This document shows, in pieces, positions 55,102-62,409 of a stretch of 64,000 nt of DNA (position 1 is the stretch's first letter; every line of letters starts with the position of its first letter). The notes beneath the pieces were generated by a model. The model ran no database searches. It worked only from the letters and a program-made list of their open reading frames with translations, and was not told the origin of the DNA. The position numbers were made by a program, and so were the translations under genes. Origin of the DNA: a virus; IMG/VR virus record IMGVR_UViG_3300044640_002737, positions 62,001 to 126,000 of that record; one strand, written 5' to 3'.

Positions 55102-55919
55102 TATTTTTGTATTTGTGGAACCCAATGAGTTGTTCTTCCTTCCTTCGTAGTTTCTCTTATTACCGTGAATCCACTCTCGCATTCTTTTCTACCGTATACT
55201 TTGAAATAAAATACAAAGTCTCCTTCTTCGCCATCCATTCCCTTATATGTACTTATGGATGCTCCCTGACTGGCGAATGATTTATTAACCACATCCTTGG
55301 TTGCTGCATTAAGTTTTGCAAATTCCTCGTCGGATAGTGTATTTACAATTCGGTGCGGTGAAATCCCTGCAATATAAAGGATCTCAGCTTTAATGTAATT
55401 GCCTATCCCACCTATTAGTGATTGGTCCATTAAGACCTCTGGCATAGTACGGTTCGGTCTTTTAAGTAATCGGGTCTTGAATAACTCGTCGGAAATTGTA
55501 TCTGCTAAATGATTAGGTCCAATGGATGATTTTTTCTTATTTGTTTCATTCTCGCTATCTACAAATTTCAATGTACCGAAATTACGTATATCTGTGAAGA
55601 AAACTGAACCGTCATTTGTTACAAACTCAACATGTCCGTGTTTTGTTCTCTCATGTCTCCATCCACCTCCCATGCCGAGTGTATTCCAAAGCCACCATTT
55701 TTTCCCGCTCTTACCGGTAAATTCAAATAAGATAAGTTTTCCACAGAAGGTAACATTATCAACATGTGCAGGAAGTTCCTCACTAAAATTAGCTAACCCG
55801 ACTGGATCCCCATGTCTGGAATATCTTCCCGAGTGTACGATAACATCACTTAATGTTTTACCCTGTATTGCAGTATTTAATGATAGTGCTGCTCTAGCTA
55901 CTTCTGGTAATTCTGGCAT
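55101..55919 (-). CDS. Formamidopyrimidine-DNA glycosylase (Fpg/Nei family), zincless type
   Basis: 272 residues, normal length. N-terminal MPELPEV gives the catalytic Pro and Glu exposed after Met removal; GKLILFEF contains the conserved Lys (about 61); the H2TH part is SLIGGIGNYIKAEILY, then AGISPHR. At the C-terminus the zinc finger CxxC pairs are missing (VYGRKECESGF, then GRTTHWVPQ): a zincless finger keeping the Arg loop, as in NEIL1. Removes oxidised purines or pyrimidines from DNA. Rare in phages. Confidence 0.9.
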   Translation of the reverse strand: MPELPEVARAALSLNTAIQGKTLSDVIVHSGRYSRHGDPVGLANFSEELPAHVDNVTFCGKLILFEFTGKSGKKWWLWNTLGMGGGWRHERTKHGHVEFVTNDGSVFFTDIRNFGTLKFVDSENETNKKKSSIGPNHLADTISDELFKTRLLKRPNRTMPEVLMDQSLIGGIGNYIKAEILYIAGISPHRIVNTLSDEEFAKLNAATKDVVNKSFASQGASISTYKGMDGEEGDFVFYFKVYGRKECESGFTVIRETTKEGRTTHWVPQIQK

Positions 55920-55932
55920 CTTTAAATTGTGA

Positions 55933-56316
55933 TTAAATTAATTCAAATTTGGTTAACGAGTCTCTTCCTTCCTCCTTATTAATTCCTATTAAATAGTTCT
56001 TAACGTTGCGAACTATTAACTTACTGTAGAAAGTATCAATATATGCTAGTGTTACTTTTTTCTTTGCAGAAACGATATTATTCATGCTAATCTTACCGTT
56101 TTTAATTTCACTAATTGCAGCTAGTATTTGATTCTTATATCCGGATTTTCCGTCTACCAAATTAATAACCTTAGTTGATAATATTCCGTTAACAACAATT
56201 CTGATTTGGTGGGGTTTCTTACCTTTGATGTATGTGATTAGATACTCATCATATCCAAGATGATTAAACCCAACATCGGTCTTTTCGTACTTAGCAACTT
56301 TAAATACTGTTTCCAT
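55933..56316 (-). CDS. Basic 127-residue protein, unknown
   Basis: Lys-rich alpha/beta protein starting METVFKVAKYEKTD. ATG at 56316 chosen; it lies inside the end of the previous gene. Function unknown. Confidence 0.7.
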   Translation of the reverse strand: METVFKVAKYEKTDVGFNHLGYDEYLITYIKGKKPHQIRIVVNGILSTKVINLVDGKSGYKNQILAAISEIKNGKISMNNIVSAKKKVTLAYIDTFYSKLIVRNVKNYLIGINKEEGRDSLTKFELI

Positions 56317-56686
56317 CTTGTTTTTTATATTTGATATCACCTGATCCAGTTTTTACCGATCCCATAATGGTATTCGATTTAACATCACCGGAACCGGTAT
56401 TAACGTCACCATTGATATATGAACATTCAACATCACCAGAACCTGTCTGGACATCACCGCCAACTCTCTCACAATTAACATCGCCGCTTCCGGATCTGAC
56501 CTTATTGACATTTCCTGTTATCTCTATACTTTTAGCATAATCAACTTCAAGATTTTCCAGATCTCCGATAACAGAGATGTTTACTTCCTTGGAATCAGGT
56601 GTGACATCCTTACCGTCTACGATAACTTTACCATCTTTGATCACTATGCTTCTACCTGAGTAACTGTTATTGTTTATTGTTATCAT
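56300..56686 (-). CDS. Beta-helical repeat protein
   Basis: 128 residues. From about residue 64, four repeats of GDVxTGSGDVxCxxIN type, 15-16 residues each, predict a right-handed beta-helix. Similar repeats occur in polymer-forming and fiber-like proteins. Role unknown. Confidence 0.8.
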   Translation of the reverse strand: MITINNNSYSGRSIVIKDGKVIVDGKDVTPDSKEVNISVIGDLENLEVDYAKSIEITGNVNKVRSGSGDVNCERVGGDVQTGSGDVECSYINGDVNTGSGDVKSNTIMGSVKTGSGDIKYKKQDGNSI

Positions 56687-56879
56687 TTATATTTGATTTT
56701 GGATTAATGTTATTTATAATTTTCAGTGAATCTATCTGATGTTTATAAGATTCAATTTGGATTTTCAGCTCCTTGTTTTCGTTTCTTTCTGCATGAAATG
56801 CAAACATGTACATTATAAATGACATCGAAGCACCTATCAGTGGAAATATTAATGGATTTTTATTTGTATCTTTCTCCAT
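56667..56879 (-). CDS. Membrane-anchored coiled-coil protein
   Basis: 70 residues: a membrane helix (about 10-28), then a charged coiled coil (ENKELKIQIESYKHQIDSL) and an Asn-rich tail; the topology of a small Rz-like or spacer protein. First gene of this operon. Confidence 0.75.
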   Translation of the reverse strand: MEKDTNKNPLIFPLIGASMSFIMYMFAFHAERNENKELKIQIESYKHQIDSLKIINNINPKSNINDNNKQ

Positions 56880-56902
56880 ATCGGATCTTATTAATTTTAT
56901 AA

Positions 56903-56939
56903 TGCAAATATAAAAATAAAGCCCGGAATAAAAAAATTC
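56903..56939 (-). promoter_or_regulatory. Early-type promoter inside a terminator hairpin
   Basis: TTTTTTTATTCC and TATATTTG boxes; the -33 T tract lies in the loop of the terminator at 56913-56956. Confidence 0.65.
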
Positions 56940-56956
56940 CAGGCTTTATTTTTTGA
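56913..56956 (-). terminator. Terminator of 59586-56970
   Basis: Long stem AAATAAAGCC/GGCTTTATTT, with inner GGAAT/ATTCC, looping over the promoter's T tract. Confidence 0.75.
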
Positions 56957-56969
56957 TTTATTTTGGGCT

Positions 56970-57386
56970 TCAGATATTCGATTCCTTGTTATCTTCTATC
57001 ATGGAGCTTATTCTGTTTCTTCCTTTATCCCCGATTGGTATAGGGTTACCTCCTTCGTCTATAGAAACAAATCTTATGTTTGTTCTTAGAACTATCACCT
57101 GATTACCGGTATATACATTATGAGCTCTAGCTTCCATATAAAGAGTAACTGAGGTAGTTCCCAATTTACTAGGTGTACCATATATCTTAAGAAGCTGACC
57201 CTCTCTAGCTGGTTTTTCAAAATAACACTTATCGATGGATACTGTTACCATTCTTGGTGTATCACAAAGCTGCATAGAATATCCAGCAGCTGCAGCATCT
57301 ATCCATGCTAATAATTTCCCACCAAATAGGTTACCATGAAATCCCAAATCAGATTTTTTGATAGGATGGGTGTTTAATAATTCCAT
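56970..57386 (-). CDS. Hotdog-fold acyl-CoA thioesterase
   Basis: 138 residues. FHGNLFGGKLLAWIDAAAAG is the YciA/acyl-CoA thioesterase signature with the catalytic Asp, followed by VSIDKCYFEKPAREGQLL. Cleaves acyl-CoA thioesters; in a phage it may alter host lipid pools. ATG at 57386 chosen over the longer reading because only it starts at the family's N-terminus (LNTHPIKKSD). Overlaps the previous gene by 13 bases. Confidence 0.85.
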   Translation of the reverse strand: MELLNTHPIKKSDLGFHGNLFGGKLLAWIDAAAAGYSMQLCDTPRMVTVSIDKCYFEKPAREGQLLKIYGTPSKLGTTSVTLYMEARAHNVYTGNQVIVLRTNIRFVSIDEGGNPIPIGDKGRNRISSMIEDNKESNI

Positions 57387-57631
57387 ATACTTTTTATTAA
57401 AAATAATACTCCAATTGCTAAAATGGATAATAATGCCCACATAGCTATCATTAGTGATGTCTTATATTGTCTTCTGCTTTTACCCTGTCTGTAAATTTGA
57501 TTCTCCTTCACTTCCAGCATTTCCGCTTTTATCTTGTTTGAACATTTAGAACAGCATTCTATAAAAACCTCACCGGTCTCGATAGAAATCCTTCTATCAG
57601 CTTTCTTTCCGCATATACATTTATTGCCCAT
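57374..57631 (-). CDS. Small zinc-finger membrane protein
   Basis: 85 residues: CICG and CSKC in the first 30 residues (zinc site), then one membrane helix at the C-terminus. A tail-anchored small zinc protein. Function unknown. Confidence 0.75.
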   Translation of the reverse strand: MGNKCICGKKADRRISIETGEVFIECCSKCSNKIKAEMLEVKENQIYRQGKSRRQYKTSLMIAMWALLSILAIGVLFLIKSIWNY

Positions 57632-57652
57632 GGGTATTATTTTAGATTTTTT

Positions 57653-57967
57653 TTAAATTCTAAATTTTTCTGCAAGTTTATTAACCTGCTCAACTAATTC
57701 ATTAGGAAGACAATGATATTGCTTATCTAATGCAAGCAATGATTTTTTGAAAAGTAGCTGATCGAATGTTTCTCTACCATTCGATGAGATCGATCCCATC
57801 CCGTTATCTGATTCATATTCGATTGATTCGATAAGATATTCTTTTAGATCTGGATCGTCTTCACATTCGCTTGATATTAGATCTATTAATTCTTTTTTCT
57901 CTCTCCTGTTACATTCCTTATAGAAATCATCAGCATCAACGTCGACGTACGTTTCGAAATTTGGCAT
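57653..57967 (-). CDS. Conserved acidic phage protein
   Basis: 104 residues. Acidic start (ETYVDVDADDF) and FDQLLFKKSLLALDK are features I know from a small family in Bacteroidota phages; function unknown. Confidence 0.75.
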   Translation of the reverse strand: MPNFETYVDVDADDFYKECNRREKKELIDLISSECEDDPDLKEYLIESIEYESDNGMGSISSNGRETFDQLLFKKSLLALDKQYHCLPNELVEQVNKLAEKFRI

Positions 57968-57969
57968 AA

Positions 57970-58299
57970 TTAAAAGTTTATATTGTTAATTAAATTTGAT
58001 AGTAAATAAGCTAATTTATATCCGCTAAATGCTCCTAGAGCGGATGGTATCGGAAATACTATTAGTTTTCCTAATGATGTAACATACTTTGGTCTATTCA
58101 CTATTCTACCCATATAGAAATAGTATACTAAATATCCTAGGAATACGGCAGTATCAAGTTTTGTTGATATGAATACAACTAATACAGCCCCAAGAAACCC
58201 AAAGGTAAAGTTATCTCTAACTCCCTCCCAGATTTCTTTAGCAGTGGCATCTTTATATTCTTTAACTATTTTATTTATTTTTATTTTAGGGTCTTTCAT
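57970..58299 (-). CDS. Small membrane protein
   Basis: 109 residues with three hydrophobic segments after a charged start. Overlaps the methyltransferase gene by four bases. Function unknown. Confidence 0.75.
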   Translation of the reverse strand: MKDPKIKINKIVKEYKDATAKEIWEGVRDNFTFGFLGAVLVVFISTKLDTAVFLGYLVYYFYMGRIVNRPKYVTSLGKLIVFPIPSALGAFSGYKLAYLLSNLINNINF

Positions 58300-58865
58300 G
58301 ACTTAATTGATTTTATCCAACTTCCGTCGGAATATGTTTTATGAGGTTTACCAAAGATTTCATCTACTGCCTTGATTACTCCAGGCCATTCTTTTTGATA
58401 ATCATGTCCACCCATTAAATGTTTAGTTTTTGGAAGGTATAATTCAATGTCTTTTTTTGCATCCTCGTATGAGTGATTACCATCAATGTATATAAAGTCA
58501 AAATAATTGTCTTCAAAATTATTAACCAAATTATAACTAAATCCTTGATGCAGGGTTACATTATCGAAGTAACGAGTATTTAGTTTAAATTCATTCTTAA
58601 CATTGTCCCAATTCTCAGTAAAAATATCATTTGACTCTTCCACACCTTCTAAGGGATCAATGCAATGTATCTCTGTAAATATACCTAGAGAAGCAAACAT
58701 AAAAGCTGATTCTCCTTTATAAGACCCAATTTCCAGCATCTTTAAATTAGGTCGGTTTAATAAGGTACCGTATAAGTCATACATCAAGTCAGTAAGTCCC
58801 AAAAAGTATCTATTACCAAAATTATTATTCCATTGTTTCGGAGGATTAAATCTTAGAGAACTCAT
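58296..58865 (-). CDS. SAM-dependent methyltransferase (Methyltransf_24-like)
   Basis: 189 residues. Motif I LEIGSYKGESAFMF at about 43-56, EIHCIDP after it, and FIYIDGNHSYEDAKKDI later, the pattern of cephalosporin-hydroxylase-type and sugar O-methyltransferases. Overlaps the PhyH gene's end by two bases, so the two probably act on one product. Confidence 0.85.
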   Translation of the reverse strand: MSSLRFNPPKQWNNNFGNRYFLGLTDLMYDLYGTLLNRPNLKMLEIGSYKGESAFMFASLGIFTEIHCIDPLEGVEESNDIFTENWDNVKNEFKLNTRYFDNVTLHQGFSYNLVNNFEDNYFDFIYIDGNHSYEDAKKDIELYLPKTKHLMGGHDYQKEWPGVIKAVDEIFGKPHKTYSDGSWIKSIKS

Positions 58866-58866
58866 A

Positions 58867-59586
58867 TTATCCTACTAAGTTTCTATCACACCAATTATCT
58901 GGTGAGTGTGCTACTTTACTATTACTAGATTCTATGTATTCCCATGCTAAGCTAAATCGAGTCCCGTTTGATGTGTTTGGATAACACCCATGTATCATAT
59001 TAATATTAAAAAACACAGCATATGGAGCATCCAGTTCTAAATCTAATATCGCATTAGGATTTAGTATTTTTTCATCTATCCACCTTATACCTCCTATATG
59101 AGAAGATATATCATGTCTTATTATTCCTATATTATGGGACCCCGGAATGATTCTTAAGCAACCATTTTCTTTATTCGTATCTTGAAAATATAGAGCACAA
59201 CTAATTATGGTATTGGGATCGCCTCCAAAATAGAAATTGTCTTGGTGGAAAAATGTTGATATTCCCACTTTAGGTTTCATAGGGAAAAATTTAGATATAT
59301 AAACATCCAATGTTTCCTCGGTATTAATTAATTTCTTGGCAGTATCTACTAAAATTTTATTTTTTGCTATCTTCAAAAACTCAGGTTCGTAATCGCAGGC
59401 ACCCTCTATTTTGTTTAAATTAGTTGGACTGTTTAGTCTGTAGTTGCCTTCATGTTCCCTTAAGTTAAGAGAATACTCATAATGCTTTTGTGATGTTTCT
59501 AATAAAGTTTTTAGTTCATCTTCAGATAAAAAATCTTTTACTATTACATAACCTAGTTTGTTGAAATTATTTATATCAAAGTTCAT
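58867..59586 (-). CDS. Phytanoyl-CoA-type (PhyH) Fe(II)/2OG dioxygenase
   Basis: 239 residues. HQDNFYFGGD gives the H-x-D metal pair (about 115-117), a distal His is in NMIHGCYPNTS, and RFSLAWEY has the 2OG-binding Arg. Hydroxylates a small molecule or fatty-acid-type substrate. With the methyltransferase and thioesterase it forms a small tailoring set whose substrate is unknown. Confidence 0.85.
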   Translation of the reverse strand: MNFDINNFNKLGYVIVKDFLSEDELKTLLETSQKHYEYSLNLREHEGNYRLNSPTNLNKIEGACDYEPEFLKIAKNKILVDTAKKLINTEETLDVYISKFFPMKPKVGISTFFHQDNFYFGGDPNTIISCALYFQDTNKENGCLRIIPGSHNIGIIRHDISSHIGGIRWIDEKILNPNAILDLELDAPYAVFFNINMIHGCYPNTSNGTRFSLAWEYIESSNSKVAHSPDNWCDRNLVG

Positions 59587-59623
59587 ATTTTCTTTTTTTC
59601 ATTGATTTAATCTTAAACCTCTC

Positions 59624-59728
59624 TTATAATCTATCAGAACCATTAGTATGATCTAAAGTTTTATAAGAGCCAATTATTTTCTCAACCCAATTAAACATGT
59701 CATACTTATTGTTTGAAATTACCGACAT
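59624..59728 (-). CDS. 34-residue peptide
   Basis: ATG at 59728, TAA at 59626-59624. Helical start, polar end. Has its own early-type promoter 25 bases upstream. Confidence 0.55.
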   Translation of the reverse strand: MSVISNNKYDMFNWVEKIIGSYKTLDHTNGSDRL

Positions 59729-59752
59729 ATTAATTTAAACTAGTTAATAATT

Positions 59753-59790
59753 TGTAAATATAAGTATTATATGCGGGAATATAAAAAAAT
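59753..59790 (-). promoter_or_regulatory. Early-type promoter
   Basis: TTTTTTTATATTCC and TATATTTAC; drives 59728 and probably 59586-56970. Confidence 0.6.
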
Positions 59791-59800
59791 TTCGGAAATA

Positions 59801-59809
59801 AATATATAG
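59801..59809 (+). promoter_or_regulatory. Late-type promoter box
   Basis: AATATATAG two bases before the ATG at 59812; back to back with the early-type promoter. Confidence 0.55.
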
Positions 59810-59811
59810 AG

Positions 59812-60120
59812 ATGGATAACTTGAATCCCGTAACATATTATATTGTATATCATATGTTTAGAAAATTAATTCCTCTATGGACCCCGATAGTTTTAAACGT
59901 GAACAAAAAGAAAAAAATAAGAACACTAATTCTTATCCTAGCAACTTTCTTCAATCCATTGGGATTCGACGCACTATTCGCTCTTGTGATGAAGTGGACT
60001 GGATCATATTGGGTAACCGATATAATTTTCTATTCCATATCGGCATTGTTTTTTGGATTGTATTATTTATTGAAGCCAGAAAATAAAGTCGACTTAAATG
60101 AAAAAGAGATCACTATCTAG
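59812..60120 (+). CDS. Three-helix membrane protein
   Basis: 102 residues with three membrane segments and a basic loop (NKKKKIR). No capsid leader (MDNLNPVTYY) despite a late-type box. Ends in TAG within a terminator hairpin, overlapping the convergent gene. Holin-like size and topology, but this is only a guess. Confidence 0.75.
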   Translation: MDNLNPVTYYIVYHMFRKLIPLWTPIVLNVNKKKKIRTLILILATFFNPLGFDALFALVMKWTGSYWVTDIIFYSISALFFGLYYLLKPENKVDLNEKEITI

Positions 60121-60135
60121 CAGCGATCTCTCTTC
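60102..60135. terminator. Terminator inside two convergent gene ends
   Basis: Stem AGAGATC/GATCTCT spanning both stop codons, with A run before and T-rich run after. Confidence 0.65.
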
Positions 60136-60292
60136 TTCTATTCTCTTTCACTGTTCTTAATGCTTTCTCATAAGCATCAACAGCAAGTGAACCTTCGTCT
60201 ATATGTTTTTTTGCAAGATCGAACACCTTTCTGTGTATTTTAAGATTATATGCCTCGTACATAATCTCTTCAATTTGCTCTGAATTTGTCAT
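60113..60292 (-). CDS. 59-residue helical protein
   Basis: ATG at 60292, TAG at 60115-60113; helical, charged, ends with EIAAR. Overlaps the end of the membrane-protein gene on the other strand. Confidence 0.75.
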   Translation of the reverse strand: MTNSEQIEEIMYEAYNLKIHRKVFDLAKKHIDEGSLAVDAYEKALRTVKENRRREIAAR

Positions 60293-60313
60293 AGTTATTT
60301 AAAATTATTTTTA

Positions 60314-60346
60314 ATAAAAAACCAGAGTCTTAAAAAGACTCTGGTG
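60314..60346 (-). terminator. Terminator of 61397-60433
   Basis: Stem ACCAGAGTCT/AGACTCTGGT with T run on the minus strand. Confidence 0.85.
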
Positions 60347-60432
60347 AACCAAAACAAACATCTATGATTGTCTATTACTAAACCTCTTAGTGTTCTATTT
60401 TTATATCACCTATTTGATGTTATGTTTCAAAA

Positions 60433-60648
60433 TTATTTTCTATTTCTAAGTATAAACATCAAGCATTTAGCTTCTTCAAATTTATCCTCTGATTCTAGGT
60501 TTTTTATAATGTGATCCGGATGATTTCCATTTAACAACTTAAATAATGAGTCGACCATTTCTGAGCCCCATTTTTCTTTAGCTTCCTGAACATCCCTAGA
60601 TTTTATTATAATGGCACCAAACATAGATTTATATATCAAATAATTCAT
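60433..60648 (-). CDS. Helical 71-residue protein, unknown
   Basis: Charged helices, ATG overlaps the stop of the M28 peptidase gene. Function unknown. Confidence 0.75.
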   Translation of the reverse strand: MNYLIYKSMFGAIIIKSRDVQEAKEKWGSEMVDSLFKLLNGNHPDHIIKNLESEDKFEEAKCLMFILRNRK

Positions 60649-61397
60649 TATTCCGAAACTATGGGTACAAGAACCTCGTTGACAAAATCATACATATCTT
60701 TTGTTGATAACTTATCCGCAGTGTCCTCCATGGTATGACACAACCACCATGATGAGTTATCTAAATATCCTGACTCACTCAATATACTAGATTCTCCTTC
60801 ATTCAATAGCGATAATGGGTTTATTACATTGGTATCTATGCCATATCTTTCAAATGCATAAGAATCGCTAGGAGGAGTTTGAACTACTGGTGCATTAAAC
60901 ATCTCGACAATCCTGTCTGTAAGTTTACCCTTATGTGATCCTATCATAAAATTCTTACCGCCAGCTCCACTTAATTCCAAATTTAATACCCATTCAATTT
61001 CTCCAAATTCTCCAGCCAATATTTGTTCTGCCAAATGTGATGCACCTCTAAGACCAACCTCCTCGGCATCTGTCAGAACTACATTGATCTCAGGAAGTAT
61101 CGATTTTAAATATATCGCATTAAGGACTGATGCTGAATTGTCATTCGCATTCTCAGAATCTGGATTAACTATATCATGATGTGCTACCACCATTCTTTTG
61201 CTGGTTCCTCTCAATATCACATTATATAGATTTATATCATTGAACAGGAAGCTGTCAATTTCATAAGGTATTTTCATCTCATCTAAAAGATCAATGATAA
61301 ATCTAACTCTTGGTGTTGGCTCAGCTCCATTTAGGTATGCTGGTCCTGCATTTTTAACAGAGCAGAAAGGTCTTAAAGATTCTAATATCTTATTCAT
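60648..61397 (-). CDS. M28-family metallopeptidase
   Basis: 249 residues. VVAHHDIV with His73 and Asp75, ANDNSAS with bridging Asp86, TDAEEVGLRG with Glu112/Glu113, and the distal His in LCHTMEDTADKLS: all zinc ligands and the general base are present. Aminopeptidase-type domain of normal catalytic core size, without signal peptide, so it acts in the cytosol. Unusual for a phage; substrate unknown. Confidence 0.9.
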   Translation of the reverse strand: MNKILESLRPFCSVKNAGPAYLNGAEPTPRVRFIIDLLDEMKIPYEIDSFLFNDINLYNVILRGTSKRMVVAHHDIVNPDSENANDNSASVLNAIYLKSILPEINVVLTDAEEVGLRGASHLAEQILAGEFGEIEWVLNLELSGAGGKNFMIGSHKGKLTDRIVEMFNAPVVQTPPSDSYAFERYGIDTNVINPLSLLNEGESSILSESGYLDNSSWWLCHTMEDTADKLSTKDMYDFVNEVLVPIVSE

Positions 61398-61409
61398 ATT
61401 TGATTTTTT

Positions 61410-61442
61410 GTAAATGTATTAAAATGTTACGGGTATAAAAAA
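61410..61442 (-). promoter_or_regulatory. Early-type promoter, weak
   Basis: TTTTTATACCC and TACATTTAC; drives 61397-60433; back to back with the late box at 61444. Confidence 0.55.
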
Positions 61443-61443
61443 T

Positions 61444-61452
61444 GATATATAG
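61444..61452 (+). promoter_or_regulatory. Late-type promoter box
   Basis: GATATATAG 23 bases before the GTG at 61476. Confidence 0.65.
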
Positions 61453-61475
61453 ATTAAATTAAATATAAGCTAATA

Positions 61476-62084
61476 GTGATAAATCTTCTAAAATTCTCCG
61501 ATCTATTTGAATCTGCTAATTATTCATATACAATTGATGATGTTAAGGCTCTTCCTACTTTTAAGGTATTGGAAACATTAGGGTTTACTGATTCCACTAC
61601 CAATGCAATATGGAGTCATGGTAACATGAGATTATATAACAACGAGCTTGATATGGATGCACCGGACACAGCTATCACGATATATCAGAATGGACCAATA
61701 AGAAAGTCTACCGCAAGTTTTTATAGAAACGTGAGGGGAATCAATAAGGGTAATCCTCATATATTAAAAGAATTCGATGCACCAATACAAAATCTAAATG
61801 ATTGGAATTCAAGATTTCTCTACATTCTATCATGGGCTAAGAAGAGATATAAGAGGTATAAAAGCATAGATCTTGGTCATTTCGACAGAGTACCCAAGGA
61901 TAAACTTGGCGAATACCTAGTATCAGCTTATAAAGGTGATATTGATAATTTCCTTATGATCTATCCTATATTGAAGAAGGAAGAGAAAGAATTATTCCTT
62001 TCCTCCATCAATCTAGAATCTGATGAATTTGATAAAATTATTGACAGATATAAATCATTCAAAAACAAGTTACCTCTTATTTAA
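61476..62084 (+). CDS. Capsid-targeted virion-type protein, unknown (GTG start)
   Basis: 202 residues from a GTG start. Leader MINLLKFSDLFESA (LFE). The body is basic, with a helical C-terminal half (LKKEEKELFLSSINLESDE). The GTG is kept because it restores the leader and fits the late box. Function unknown. Confidence 0.8.
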   Translation: MINLLKFSDLFESANYSYTIDDVKALPTFKVLETLGFTDSTTNAIWSHGNMRLYNNELDMDAPDTAITIYQNGPIRKSTASFYRNVRGINKGNPHILKEFDAPIQNLNDWNSRFLYILSWAKKRYKRYKSIDLGHFDRVPKDKLGEYLVSAYKGDIDNFLMIYPILKKEEKELFLSSINLESDEFDKIIDRYKSFKNKLPLI

Positions 62085-62409
62085 TCTGATCCCATTCCAC
62101 CGGACCTCCGTGGCATCTTAGTATTATTTGATCACCTTCCAGGATTTCTATATTATTAACTATCAGCCCCTTCCATGCTTTGTCATAATATCCCATATCT
62201 GTACCAGGATGCCCATCTATCTCAGCTCCTATATAAGGACCACCTGATGGATCATACATTACCGTTTCACCCGATTCAGTCATGGATCTTCTGGCGAAAA
62301 AATTTGGTATATTAGACACCAAAAATTCAGAGATTGAAGTTCTTTTGAATTCAAGAACAGTTCCATATCTGTTCGTGAATTCAACAACCTTATTAATATC
62401 TATATCCAT
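62077..62409 (-). CDS. Unrecognised 110-residue protein
   Basis: Beta-rich, Gly-rich centre (DPSGGPYIGAEIDGHPG). Its end overlaps the convergent leader gene by eight bases and its start overlaps the membrane gene upstream. Function unknown. Confidence 0.75.
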   Translation of the reverse strand: MDIDINKVVEFTNRYGTVLEFKRTSISEFLVSNIPNFFARRSMTESGETVMYDPSGGPYIGAEIDGHPGTDMGYYDKAWKGLIVNNIEILEGDQIILRCHGGPVEWDQIK

